Below, one piece after another: positions 31,826-40,410 of a stretch of 48,335 bases of DNA (within the stretch, counting starts at the first letter, position 1; every line of letters starts with the position of its first letter). This DNA is from Pseudomonadota bacterium (GTDB lineage Bacteria; Pseudomonadota; Alphaproteobacteria; Rhizobiales; Devosiaceae). The position numbers and the translations under genes were made by a program. Under the pieces are notes generated by a model. The model was not told the origin of the DNA. It did not search any database and worked only from the letters and a program-made list of their open reading frames with translations. The DNA lies in the NCBI GenBank assembly GCA_023393475.1, contig JAEWLC010000051.1, positions 1 to 48,335 of the forward strand. Reading direction: 5' to 3'.

Positions 31826-32730
31826 CCACTGAAACCGAACTCGAGACCGTCGCCGAACTCGCCGTACCGGCCAGCCTCAAGCAGCGGAGCCCTGCATATT
31901 TCGCCTGGCGTCGGCTGATCGCCAACAAGGCGGCAGTTGTGGGCGGGATCGTGCTCACTGTCCTGATACTGGCGGCGATCTTCGCGCCGCTCTTCACCAA
32001 GACCAGTCCGGATGCACAGGCGTTTCTCACGCAATCGCTCGCCTTCCCGTCGGCCGAGTTCTGGTTCGGTGTCGATGACCTTGGGCGCGACTTCTTCACG
32101 CGCATCGTCTACGGGGCCCGCGTATCGCTCACGATCGGTTTCGCCGCGGCCGCGTTCAGCGTCCTGATCGGTATCCCGCTCGGGGCGCTGGCGGGCTATT
32201 TCGGCGGCCGCACCGACTGGGTGATCATGCGCATCATCGAGTTGTTCTCGGTGGTCCCGTCCCTGCTTGCGGCGCTGCTGCTCGGGGCGATCACCGGTGG
32301 CGGCTTCGTCACCATCATCGTGATCTCCGCGCTGTTCGGCTGGGTGAATGTCTGCCTGCTCGTCCGTGCACAGGTGAAGGCGCTGCGCGAGAAGGAATTC
32401 ATCCGCGCGGCCCAGGCTCTCGGCGCTTCGCCGTGGTACATCATCCGCCGCCACCTGATCCCGAATGCGATCTCGCCGATCATCGTCGGTTTCGTGCTGG
32501 CCATCCCACTCGCCATGATGCTCGAGGCGTCGTTGAGCTTCCTCGGCATCGGCGTGCCGCCCCCGACCCCGAGCTGGGGCCAGATGATCAATGTCGGCAT
32601 GAATTTCATGTTCTTCTACTGGCACATGGCGGTGTTCCCCACTGCCGCGCTCGCCATCACGGTGCTCGCGACCACGCTCTTCGGCGACGGTCTGCGCGAC
32701 GCACTCGACCCAACGCTGAAAGGGCGCTGA
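31822..32730 (+). CDS. OppC/DppC-type ABC transporter permease
   Basis: A 302-residue permease with a cytoplasmic N-terminal segment (FAWRRLIANKAAVVGG) and about six helices. The characteristic FWFGVDDLGRDFFTRIVYGA and the EAA loop (EFIRAAQALGASPWYIIRRH) followed by LSFLGIGVPPPTPSWGQMI identify the OppC class. ATG 31822 overlaps the oppB-like stop. It completes the importer. The class V PLP enzyme gene begins two bases later. Confidence 0.94.
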   Translation: MTTETELETVAELAVPASLKQRSPAYFAWRRLIANKAAVVGGIVLTVLILAAIFAPLFTKTSPDAQAFLTQSLAFPSAEFWFGVDDLGRDFFTRIVYGARVSLTIGFAAAAFSVLIGIPLGALAGYFGGRTDWVIMRIIELFSVVPSLLAALLLGAITGGGFVTIIVISALFGWVNVCLLVRAQVKALREKEFIRAAQALGASPWYIIRRHLIPNAISPIIVGFVLAIPLAMMLEASLSFLGIGVPPPTPSWGQMINVGMNFMFFYWHMAVFPTAALAITVLATTLFGDGLRDALDPTLKGR

Positions 32731-32731
32731 C

Positions 32732-33937
32732 TTGTCCTCGAACCTAGCCAAGCACTTCCTCCTGCGCGAGGATGTGACGTTTCTCAACCACGGCTCGTTC
32801 GGCGCCTGCCCGCGACCAGTGTTCGAGACCTATCAGCGTTTCCAGCTCGAGCTCGAGAGTGAGCCCGTCGACTTCCTGGGCCGTCGCCTGACCGAACTGA
32901 TGCGTGAGCCACGCGTCGCACTCGGCAAGTTCCTCGGGACAAGCGAGGAAAACGTCGTCGGCGTGGTGAATGCCACTGGCGGGCTCAATATTGTGGCGCA
33001 GTCGCTCGACCTGAAGGAAGGCGACGAGATCCTCACTACGGATCACGAGTACTCGGCACTCGAGAAGACCTGGGCCTACGTGGCCCGCCGCACCGGCGCG
33101 AAGATCGTCGTCGTGAAGGTGCCGATGCCCTTCGTCTCCGAACAGGCGTTCACCGACACGATCGTCGCCGGGATGACCGACCGGACGCGGGTGCTGTTCC
33201 TCTCGCACATCACCTCGCCCACTGCCCTCGTGTTTCCGATCGAGCCGTCGATCGCCGAGGCCCGGAAACGCGGCATCTGGAGCGTCATCGACGGCGCCCA
33301 TACGCCCGGGCACATCCCGCTCGACCTCGAAGCCATGGGTGTCGATTTCTACTCGGGCAATTGCCACAAGTGGATGATGACCCCCAAGGGCTCGGCATTC
33401 CTCTACGCGCGTCCCGAACTGCAGGGCATGCTCAATCCGCTCGTCATCAGCCATGGCTGGACCATCGACAGCAAGCAGCCCGATGCCAAGGGCGCGTTCG
33501 GCAACTCGCCCTTCATCGACGAAATCGAGATGCAGGGTACGCGCGATCCCTCCGCCATGCTGGCTGTGCCGTCCGCAATTGCCTTCCGCGAAGAACACGA
33601 CTGGGCATCGGTGCAGCGCGCCTGCACGGCGCTGGCCCAGGAGACGGCGCAGCGACTCGCCGAGCTGACCGGATTGCCCCCCTTGTCGACGCCTGAGTTC
33701 TCCGCGCCGCAGATGGTCGCCATGCCGATCCCCGAATGCGATCCGGTGGAAGTCCACAAGCAGCTCTGGGAGCGCTACAAGATCGAAATTCCGGTCTTCA
33801 AGTGGCAGGACCACCATATCGCGCGCCTGTCTGTGCAGGGCTACAACAGCCGGCCGCAGATGGACTACCTGATCGAAGCTCTTACTGAACTGCTGAATCT
33901 CGCCGCCATGCCGGAGCAGAAGCGACAGCACGGCTGA
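32732..33937 (+). CDS. Class V aminotransferase/isopenicillin-N epimerase-like PLP enzyme
   Basis: A 401-residue fold-type I PLP protein resembling isopenicillin-N epimerase and cysteine desulfurase-like enzymes. The PLP lysine is Lys213 in SGNCHKWMMTPKG; Asp187 and His190 (DGAHTPG) precede it. The N-terminus FLNHGSFGACPRPV is typical of the epimerase-like group. The reaction could be racemisation, lyase or transamination. TTG 32732 lies one base after the permease stop, with AGGG upstream, so it belongs to the transporter operon and probably acts on the imported compound. Confidence 0.88.
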   Translation: MSSNLAKHFLLREDVTFLNHGSFGACPRPVFETYQRFQLELESEPVDFLGRRLTELMREPRVALGKFLGTSEENVVGVVNATGGLNIVAQSLDLKEGDEILTTDHEYSALEKTWAYVARRTGAKIVVVKVPMPFVSEQAFTDTIVAGMTDRTRVLFLSHITSPTALVFPIEPSIAEARKRGIWSVIDGAHTPGHIPLDLEAMGVDFYSGNCHKWMMTPKGSAFLYARPELQGMLNPLVISHGWTIDSKQPDAKGAFGNSPFIDEIEMQGTRDPSAMLAVPSAIAFREEHDWASVQRACTALAQETAQRLAELTGLPPLSTPEFSAPQMVAMPIPECDPVEVHKQLWERYKIEIPVFKWQDHHIARLSVQGYNSRPQMDYLIEALTELLNLAAMPEQKRQHG

Positions 33938-33998
33938 CAAGACTGCTGAACTGTGATGAAGGTGCGTCGAACATGGGCCTGGAGCCCGAGGAGCCGGC

Positions 33999-34715
33999 GT
34001 GGCACGGGACGGAGCACTGGACTACCTCGAACCGCTTGAGACCCGCACGCGTGGCGTGGCGGTCCTGGATGCGCTTGCCGACATGATCGAGCGGGCCGGC
34101 CTCAAGGTCGGCGACCGGCTGCCGCCCGAGATATCCCTCGCGAGTACGCTGGGTGTTGGACGTTCGACGATCCGCGAGGCGCTGAACCGGTGGGAAGGCC
34201 TCGGCCTCATCAAGCGGCGGCGCGGGGACGGCACCTACCTCGCGGCACGCGTGCAGACGTCGAAGGGCCTCGTTCCGACGATGATCCGGCTTGAGGGCGA
34301 GGCACTGCTGCGCCTGATCGAGGTGCGGCGCGCGCTCGAAAAGGATGTGGTGCGCAAGGCCACCACCAACGCGACGCCCGCGCAGCGGGCCGAGATTTCC
34401 CGTCTGTGCGATATCCTGATCGCGGAGGTCGATGCGCGGCGCAACTGGCACGAGGCCGACCACGCCTTCCACGGCGCGATCTACGAGGCCTCGGGCAACC
34501 CGATGTTCGGGCAGATCCTGCATCGGCTGGACGACGCACTTGAGCGTTCCAACGAGTCACCGTTCGGGCGAGACGATTTCGGCCTCGACTCGTTCCCGCC
34601 GCACCGCGAACTCGCCGATGCGATCAGTGCAGTCGACACCGACGCGGCCGTGGCGGCGATCAACAAGATCCTCGATCTCGTCGAAGCCGACGTCCGCGCA
34701 ATCATCACGGCCTAA
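33999..34715 (+). CDS. GntR-family regulator, FadR/FCD subfamily
   Basis: A 238-residue regulator with an N-terminal winged helix (about 18-85: LKVGDRLPPEISLASTLGVG, RSTIREALNRWEGLGLI) and a C-terminal FCD helical domain (about 105-230, with the metal-ligand style DHAFHGAIYEASGNPMF and PHRELADAI). FCD regulators usually sense organic or amino acids. GTG 33999 is preceded by GAGGAG. It closes the transporter operon. Its expected operator type, GT-N3-AC, is found in front of the E1 and binding-protein genes. Confidence 0.9.
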   Translation: MARDGALDYLEPLETRTRGVAVLDALADMIERAGLKVGDRLPPEISLASTLGVGRSTIREALNRWEGLGLIKRRRGDGTYLAARVQTSKGLVPTMIRLEGEALLRLIEVRRALEKDVVRKATTNATPAQRAEISRLCDILIAEVDARRNWHEADHAFHGAIYEASGNPMFGQILHRLDDALERSNESPFGRDDFGLDSFPPHRELADAISAVDTDAAVAAINKILDLVEADVRAIITA

Positions 34716-35266
34716 GCGGGGTCAGGCGGCCTGCGGGGATAGGTGATCCGCGGCGGCAGGCGATGATGCACCATGGCGACCGTGACCAGGCAAACGGCGC
34801 CAACGACAACCACGACAAACAGCGTTTCCGCCGGCATGTGGGTCGAGAACGCAACGAGAGGCACCGCACCTGCCGGGGGATGCGTCACCCGCAGCGCCAG
34901 CATTGCCGCGATCGCCAGGCCTACCGCAAGGGTGGCGACCCACCACTCACTGGGCAGTACGGCCAGGATGGCGACCGATATCGCCGCGGCGATCAGGTAA
35001 CCCCCAAAGATGTTGGCGGGTTGAGCCAGCGGGCTCTCGGCTTGTCCGAACAGCAGCACAGCCGTCGCCCCGAACGGCGCCAACAGCATCGGCAGTCCGG
35101 TCAACGCCGCGAGTGCGCCGACCAGCGTCATCGCAATGACGGCTCCCAGGCCGGACTTGAGGTGCGACAAAGTCTGGCCGCGCGGCTCATGCCGGTGGAG
35201 GAATTCGAGAAGTCGGCGCACGGGAAGGGGAACTCGGCGAGAAACAGGTGCACGTTTGAAGCGCAA
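34712..35266 (-). CDS. HPP family membrane protein
   Basis: A 184-residue protein with four membrane helices and the signature histidine-proline-proline in VTHPPAGAVPLVAF. Another conserved segment is LLAPFGATAVLLFGQAESPLAQPANIFGG. HPP proteins are linked to nitrite transport in plastids; the bacterial role is uncertain. The start is unsettled: TTG 35266 or an in-frame GTG at 35221 (VRRLLEFLHRHEP), neither with a clear ribosome binding site. It shares a 4-base stop overlap with the GntR gene. Confidence 0.85.
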   Translation of the reverse strand: MRFKRAPVSRRVPLPVRRLLEFLHRHEPRGQTLSHLKSGLGAVIAMTLVGALAALTGLPMLLAPFGATAVLLFGQAESPLAQPANIFGGYLIAAAISVAILAVLPSEWWVATLAVGLAIAAMLALRVTHPPAGAVPLVAFSTHMPAETLFVVVVVGAVCLVTVAMVHHRLPPRITYPRRPPDPA

Positions 35267-35316
35267 ATTGCCGCCGTTTTCAAGGGCATGCCGCCTAATC
35301 TTTGTGCTGATATCGA

Positions 35317-35781
35317 CTAGGGCGCGGCCGCCCTTTTGGCGCGCTGCACCGCCGAGTCGAACTGCTGCAGGAAGTTCGAACGGTCCTTCGCGGTAAAGGC
35401 GGCGTTGAGCCCCCTGCTCTCCCCAGTCTCCCGCAGGTGTTGATTGAGTTCGCGCATGGCGAGGGCCATCCCTATCGATTGGTCGGTGAACGGCTTTCCC
35501 GTTGGCCCCATCACCACGGCCCCCTTCGCGAGCGCCCGGCTTGCCAGTGGGATATCGGAGGTCACGACCAGGTCGCTGGCGGACACGTTCTCGACGATCC
35601 AGTCGTCGGCGGCATCTGCCCCCTGCGGAACCATGACGTTGCGGATCAGCGGGTCGCGCGAGGGACGGAGCCCGAAATTGGCGACGAACGTCGTCACCAA
35701 CCCATGCCGTTCGGCGATACGCACCACCTCATCCTTCACCGGACAGGCGTCGGCATCTACAAAGATCTGCGGAGCAGCCAA
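35317..35781 (-). CDS. YaiI/YqxD family (DUF188) protein
   Basis: A 154-residue PIN-like protein of the YaiI/YqxD family. The N-terminal IFVDADACPVKDEVVRIAER is diagnostic; VTSDIPLASRALAKGAVVMGP and FTDQSIGMALAMRELNQHL follow. Metal-binding acidic residues suggest a nuclease-like fold, but activity is unproven. TTG 35781 with GGAG seven bases upstream gives the usual family length; a longer frame to 35850 would add 23 atypical residues. It is divergent from the lipoprotein gene. Confidence 0.85.
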   Translation of the reverse strand: MAAPQIFVDADACPVKDEVVRIAERHGLVTTFVANFGLRPSRDPLIRNVMVPQGADAADDWIVENVSASDLVVTSDIPLASRALAKGAVVMGPTGKPFTDQSIGMALAMRELNQHLRETGESRGLNAAFTAKDRSNFLQQFDSAVQRAKRAAAP

Positions 35782-35862
35782 ACGTAGACTCCAAACTGCA
35801 CATTCGCGCCGCAATGGCAGCGCACCGGTTGCAGGACAATACAACGACACCGGGATTCGCCG

Positions 35863-36279
35863 ATGCGCCTTGCCACGCTTGCCCTCCTTCTGACCATCCC
35901 CCTCCTCGCTGCCTGTGAAAGCTCACCGAAGGCACCAGCGGCGTCGAACAGCGCCCCTGCCAAGCCAGCAGCGACCAAGCCCGTTGCAGCCGTTCCCGCG
36001 AGTTTCCCGATCGGCGCCCGCCCCGTGCTCGGAACCTGGGCCGCGGACGGCGCCGCCTGCGCCGACCCGGCCAGGCTCACTACGGTCTCGGCGACCAGTT
36101 ACGATGTGGGTGGGAAGTCCTGCGAACTGGCGCTCACGGACAACAAGGACGGCACATTCGCCGCGATCTGTGGCAAGCAGAGCATGACGCTGGAGCCGAT
36201 CTTCGGGCCGACTGGTGAGGGCATCCGGGTCAAGGTGGGCGATGCCAAGCCGGCAAACGTGTTCCGCTGCAGCCGTTGA
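35863..36279 (+). CDS. Putative lipoprotein of unknown function
   Basis: A 138-residue protein with a lipoprotein signal peptide and lipobox LLAAC (Cys18). A low-complexity Ala/Pro/Lys linker (about 19-50) precedes a small globular part (about 51-138) with four cysteines (after GAACADPAR, in GKSCELALTDNK, in AAICGK and near the end in FRCSR). The compact beta-like part recalls small protease-inhibitor or AprI/Inh-like folds, but this is only an impression. Its stop abuts the stop of the convergent VOC gene. Confidence 0.7.
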   Translation: MRLATLALLLTIPLLAACESSPKAPAASNSAPAKPAATKPVAAVPASFPIGARPVLGTWAADGAACADPARLTTVSATSYDVGGKSCELALTDNKDGTFAAICGKQSMTLEPIFGPTGEGIRVKVGDAKPANVFRCSR

Positions 36280-36654
36280 CTACATGCCCTGGACGAAGCC
36301 GAGGATGTTACCTTCGGAGTCCTTGGCCCAGGCGTTCTTGACCGGTCCAAAGTCCGCCACGCCGTTCTCGGTCTTCAAGGCCGGCAGGTCGTAGTCGAGG
36401 AACGCGACTCCCTTGCCGCGGAGTTCGGCCATGTCCGCCAGGAGATCCGTCGTGTCGAAGCTCAGCAGCGTGTGTTCTGCCGTTCCCGCATAGTCCGACT
36501 TGTAGAGGAAGGCCGAAACCCCGTTGAACTCGAACGTCGCGCCGTACTCATCGGTGCGGGCGGGCTTGAAGCCGAGCTTCTGATCGTACCACTGCACGGC
36601 GCGCTCGACGTTGTGGGCCGGGATCATGGCGGTGACTCTGGTTTCGGTATTCAT
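36280..36654 (-). CDS. Single-domain VOC family protein
   Basis: A 124-residue glyoxalase/bleomycin-resistance-type domain. Features are AMIPAHNVERAVQWYDQKLG, ATFEFNGVSAFLYKS, the LLSFDTTDL strand and WAKDSEGNILGFVQ at the end. Several usual metal ligands are not obvious, so it may bind a ligand without metal catalysis. The start at 36654 follows GGAGG at five bases; the ATG four codons upstream includes that site. The function is unknown. Confidence 0.85.
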   Translation of the reverse strand: MNTETRVTAMIPAHNVERAVQWYDQKLGFKPARTDEYGATFEFNGVSAFLYKSDYAGTAEHTLLSFDTTDLLADMAELRGKGVAFLDYDLPALKTENGVADFGPVKNAWAKDSEGNILGFVQGM

Positions 36655-36752
36655 CAAATCCTCCATCGCTCCTGAGGCAACGCGTCAGTGCCGCCAGGGT
36701 TTCCCTCCTCGGCCGATGCTGACATCATCGCGGGAAATCAGGAGATTGGCCA

Positions 36753-37205
36753 ATGACCCCGTTCGAGCGCATCAGCACACAGGTTCAGGCCCAGATTCCG
36801 CTGGTGCGCGCCATGGAGGCGGCCATGGGCAAGGAGGCCGCGCACAAGCTTGTTCGCGAGGCCCTGGACAAGGCCAATCGCGCGCTCGTCGCGCAGCGCG
36901 GTTCTCTGCTCGACATCCCTACACTTGCGGCGGAGTTTGCCGGGTTTGGCGAGGGCATTCGATACGAGTTCCAGACCCTCGAGCAGACGGACACCCTGCT
37001 CCGCAACCAGGTCAACCACTGCGACTACGCGGAGTTTATGGAGCAGATCGGCGCCCGCGACCTCGGTGAACTGTTGATCTGCAACTCCGATTTCGCCATG
37101 GCCGACGAGCTCGGGCTCAAGCTAGAGCGTTCAAAAACCTGCATGAATGGCGATGGCATGTGCGACTTCTGCTACCACGTAAAGTCGGCACAGCCCGGAG
37201 CCTAA
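36753..37205 (+). CDS. L-2-amino-thiazoline-4-carboxylic acid hydrolase-like protein
   Basis: A 150-residue protein resembling the ATC hydrolase family. The opening MTPFERISTQVQAQIPLVRA and the C-terminal cysteine-rich part (NHCDYAEFMEQIG, LLICNSDFAMADELGLKLER, then MCDFCYH) match that pattern. The founding enzyme opens the ATC ring to S-carbamoyl-cysteine, but many relatives act on unknown substrates. AGGAG precedes ATG 36753. It shares a CTAA stop overlap with the P1 peptidase gene. Confidence 0.75.
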   Translation: MTPFERISTQVQAQIPLVRAMEAAMGKEAAHKLVREALDKANRALVAQRGSLLDIPTLAAEFAGFGEGIRYEFQTLEQTDTLLRNQVNHCDYAEFMEQIGARDLGELLICNSDFAMADELGLKLERSKTCMNGDGMCDFCYHVKSAQPGA

Positions 37206-38206
37206 CGCCCCCACTTCTCCTGCCATGTCGGCACCACGTCATCCGGCGCCGGGGTCGCGAGATAGATTGCCCGGGCCATAGCTCGGCTTAGGCAGACGGC
37301 GGCGGCATGGCCGAGCTGCAAGGCGTTCAGTACGGGCGTGGTGATCGGCTTTGCGCCTGTCGACACCGAGAAGATCAGATCGCCATCGACCTGCGTGTGA
37401 GCCGGGCTGGCGCCCCGGGCGATGCCGTCCTGGGCCGCCACCGCAAGCCGCTTCAGCTGCGCCTTGGTGAGGTCGGCATCGGTAGCAACGATGGCTATCG
37501 TGGTGTTTGAGATCGGCGTCACCCAATCGCGCTTGGATCGAGCTGTCTGCTCGAACGGCATCGGCGCCGTCAGCGGGCCGAGCCCACCGAACTCCTTGCC
37601 AGCCTCGAAAGGCGAGGCCCAGAAGTGCCGGCTGTCGCCCATCGTGACGCTGCCCGTCGGGTTGGCGACAACCAGGGCGCCCACGGTGAAGCCCCCGGGT
37701 ATGACCAGCGAAGCCGAACCCAGCCCGCCCTTGAGGTTGGCTGTCAGCGCGCCTACGCCCGCGCCGGCGGTGCCCAAGGCGAAGTCGACGCCGGCATTGC
37801 CGAGCGCTTCGACGCCTAGTGCTCGATAGGGGTTCGTGTCCCAGTCCTTGTCGCCCTTGTTGAGCAGGTCGAAAATGATGGCCCCTGGAACGATGGGCAC
37901 CGTCGCCGACTCGACCCTGAAGCCACGCCCCAGCTTCCGAAGTGCATCCGTAACGCCAGACGCCGCCTCGAGCCCGAACGCAGAGCCGCCGGAGAGGACG
38001 AGTGCATCGATCTCCTCGACCAGCTTGTCGGGCGCCAAGAGCTCGGTTTCGCGCGAGCCGGGCGAACCACCCATTACGTCGACCGAGGCCCGGAACGGTC
38101 TGTCCGCGACCAGCACCGTCGTTCCGGTCTTGATCCGATGGTCCTCTGCATTGCCGACGCGGAGGCCCTCGACGTCGGTGATCAGGTTGCGTGGTCCGGT
38201 TTGCAT
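37202..38206 (-). CDS. P1-family peptidase (DmpA/BapA-like)
   Basis: A 334-residue N-terminal-nucleophile-type peptidase. The family opening NLITDVEGLRVGNAED, the GGSAFGLEAASGV segment and the C-terminal PVLNALQLGHAAAVCLSRAM are present. The expected self-cleavage and nucleophile site is Asn234-Thr235 in ISNTTIAIVATDADL. Relatives release D- or beta-amino acids from short peptides. It starts 13 bases after the TTC38-like gene, suggesting a two-gene operon. Confidence 0.9.
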   Translation of the reverse strand: MQTGPRNLITDVEGLRVGNAEDHRIKTGTTVLVADRPFRASVDVMGGSPGSRETELLAPDKLVEEIDALVLSGGSAFGLEAASGVTDALRKLGRGFRVESATVPIVPGAIIFDLLNKGDKDWDTNPYRALGVEALGNAGVDFALGTAGAGVGALTANLKGGLGSASLVIPGGFTVGALVVANPTGSVTMGDSRHFWASPFEAGKEFGGLGPLTAPMPFEQTARSKRDWVTPISNTTIAIVATDADLTKAQLKRLAVAAQDGIARGASPAHTQVDGDLIFSVSTGAKPITTPVLNALQLGHAAAVCLSRAMARAIYLATPAPDDVVPTWQEKWGR

Positions 38207-38219
38207 CCGGGCTCCTTGT

Positions 38220-39542
38220 CTATGCAGCAGCGCCGAGCTGCTCGTTCACCAACTCCAGGGCGGCGTTGAGCGGCACCCCGTCGGGATCCCAGATGCGCCG
38301 CATCTCGAGCATCGGCTGGGCTATCGCCCAGTTGCCGAGCTTCAGGTGGGCATCCAGCAGAAGCTGGCCGAACAGGTCGCGCTGTGCGTGGCTCCCGCCG
38401 ATCTCCGTCATCCGCGGATTCGCGACGGAAAGCCACCTGGCGGCCTCTGAGTGGTCCCTTCGGGCGTGGGCAAGTACGCCACGTGCCGCCGGCAGCGCGA
38501 CTTCCTGCCAGACGACGCGGTCCCAGTTGGCGGAGGTGGCAGCCCGATCTTCGATCGCTTGCATCAGGTGACCGGCTTCAGCGCGATCGGCCCGGGCAAG
38601 GCCGTAGAGGTATTGCAGGGTCAGGAAGGGGAGCGTGGTGTCGTGCGCCCTGCCCTTCATGTGGTTGGCCACATCCTCCCAGCGGTTGCCGACATCCATC
38701 CCCGCGACTTCCATGCGGGCGAGGAGCGAGACGGCGCCGACCTGATCCTGCGGCAGATCGGGTTCGATACCCCAGACGTGGTTGTCGTAAGCGTCGAAAA
38801 CGGCCGCGTTGTCGCCTTGGCTGATATGGAACAGCGCCTTGTGCCACCAGTTGTGCGTGTACATGAACGAGTTGAGCCCGACCCAGGTCTTCTGGGCTTC
38901 GCCGAGAAACTCGACGCCCTCGGCGACGCGCCCGGTGCCGAGCATGACGTGGGCCAGCGCGTGCTGCGCCCAGGGCTCCTTGGTCTGCAGCTTGAGGGCC
39001 AGACGGGCCTCGCGCTCGGCAGCATCGAGGTCGTGCATCTGCTCGTAGCCGAAGGCGAGCATGCCGTGGAGATAGGGGTTGTCGAGATTCCGGGGCTCGG
39101 CGGCCCGTGCGATGCGGAGCATGTTCGCAGCGTCGCCGCGGTTGAAGCTGAAATACTGGTGCAGCTTCACCGACGCCAGGTCGCGGGGATATGCGGCGAT
39201 AAGTTGGTCGCCGATCGCCTGCACCGCCGGGATGTCGCCGGCGATCCAGCGTTCGAGCTGGGCCACCAGCATGCGCTCACGCTCGTTCGCGCCGGGCGCG
39301 GCGGCACTGGCGCGCTTGAGGTAGCGGGAGGCCATGCGGGTGGCACCATCGGCCTCGAGCAGCATCCACAGGAAGCCGGCATAGGTGTTTGCCAGCACGG
39401 AGTCCGGCTCGGCATCCGCGGCGGCGATGATGTTGGCGGCCTTCTTCTCGTAGCCGAGGAAGCCGGAGATGAAGTCGTCGATCCCTTGCAGCGTGGTGGC
39501 CGAGGCCCGGCTCACTTCATTTCCGAAGGCATCCTGTGCCAT
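38220..39542 (-). CDS. TTC38-like tetratricopeptide-repeat protein
   Basis: A 440-residue all-helical protein resembling the tetratricopeptide-repeat 38 family. Signature stretches are DFISGFLGYEKKAANIIAAA, PYLHGMLAFGYEQMHDLDAA, AEREARLALKL, WAQHALAHVMLGTGRVAEGV and THNWWHKALFHI. The HAL/HNWWH part is the hallmark of the family. Function is unknown in bacteria. The start at 39542 (MAQDAFGNEV) is chosen because the upstream in-frame extension is not conserved-looking and overlaps the divergent promoter region. Confidence 0.88.
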   Translation of the reverse strand: MAQDAFGNEVSRASATTLQGIDDFISGFLGYEKKAANIIAAADAEPDSVLANTYAGFLWMLLEADGATRMASRYLKRASAAAPGANERERMLVAQLERWIAGDIPAVQAIGDQLIAAYPRDLASVKLHQYFSFNRGDAANMLRIARAAEPRNLDNPYLHGMLAFGYEQMHDLDAAEREARLALKLQTKEPWAQHALAHVMLGTGRVAEGVEFLGEAQKTWVGLNSFMYTHNWWHKALFHISQGDNAAVFDAYDNHVWGIEPDLPQDQVGAVSLLARMEVAGMDVGNRWEDVANHMKGRAHDTTLPFLTLQYLYGLARADRAEAGHLMQAIEDRAATSANWDRVVWQEVALPAARGVLAHARRDHSEAARWLSVANPRMTEIGGSHAQRDLFGQLLLDAHLKLGNWAIAQPMLEMRRIWDPDGVPLNAALELVNEQLGAAA

Positions 39543-39633
39543 GTTCAATGCCGATTTGTTCCAATCGTTCAAACATATACCTGCCGTATCGTGTGTCCAC
39601 GGCGCGGCTCGGCAAATGCTCGGGGATACCAAG

Positions 39634-40410
39634 ATGCCGCAGTTCCTGAACGGCGCAGCCAGAGTGCACTACGAGACGATCGGCTCCGGCCGACCGCTAC
39701 TCCTGATTGCCGGGACCGCCAGCGACGGCGCCAGCTGGGCGCCGCTGCTACCGTTGTTGCCGGATAGGCAGTTGATTCTGATCGACAATCGCGGATCGGG
39801 TCGCACCAAGGTCGAGGGACCAATCCAACTCGCGGAAATGGCCGAGGATTGTGCAGCGTTGATCGATCAGCTGGATGCCGGCCCGCTCGATGTGGTCGGC
39901 CATTCGCTCGGCGGCTTCCTTGGCCTCTGCCTCGCTGCCGCGCACCCGGACAAGGTGTCGAGGCTGGTGACACTTGCCTCGGCGGGGATAGGCCCGCGAA
40001 CACGAAGCGTTTTCAATGACTTATCGAGGCTGTACTTCGTGCTGCCGCCGCAGGAATGGTTCCGGCTGCTGTATCCCTGGCTGTTCTCGGACCCGTTCTT
40101 TGCCGACGAAGCGAACATTGAGGCGGCGGCGGAAGCGAGCACTTCGTACGCATACCGCCAATCCCCTGGTGACTTCGCGCGGCAGATCGCGGCGCTGAAT
40201 CGTGGGACGACGGTAGATCTGGCGAAGGTCGGTTGCCGCGTCCTTGCGGTGTCCGGGGACCTCGACCTGCTGGCGCCGCCGGGTTCGGTGGAGGCACTCC
40301 ACGCCAAGGTTCCGGATGTCACGCACCACTCGATCCCCTACGCCGCGCACTCGCTGCATTGGGAGGCGCCACAGGCGGTGGCGGCTGAGATACGGAGTTT
40401 CCTCGGCTAG
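39634..40410 (+). CDS. Alpha/beta-fold hydrolase
   Basis: A 258-residue alpha/beta hydrolase. The nucleophile elbow is GHSLGG with Ser91; the acidic residue is likely in VSGDLDLLAP and the histidine in PYAAHSLHWEAP. The oxyanion region is LLLIAGTASDGASW. The closest look is to esterase or 3-oxoadipate-enol-lactonase-like hydrolases; the substrate is unknown. ATG 39634 is preceded by CGGGGA; an in-frame ATG at 39616 would add six residues. Its TAG stop overlaps that of ridA. Confidence 0.88.
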   Translation: MPQFLNGAARVHYETIGSGRPLLLIAGTASDGASWAPLLPLLPDRQLILIDNRGSGRTKVEGPIQLAEMAEDCAALIDQLDAGPLDVVGHSLGGFLGLCLAAAHPDKVSRLVTLASAGIGPRTRSVFNDLSRLYFVLPPQEWFRLLYPWLFSDPFFADEANIEAAAEASTSYAYRQSPGDFARQIAALNRGTTVDLAKVGCRVLAVSGDLDLLAPPGSVEALHAKVPDVTHHSIPYAAHSLHWEAPQAVAAEIRSFLG

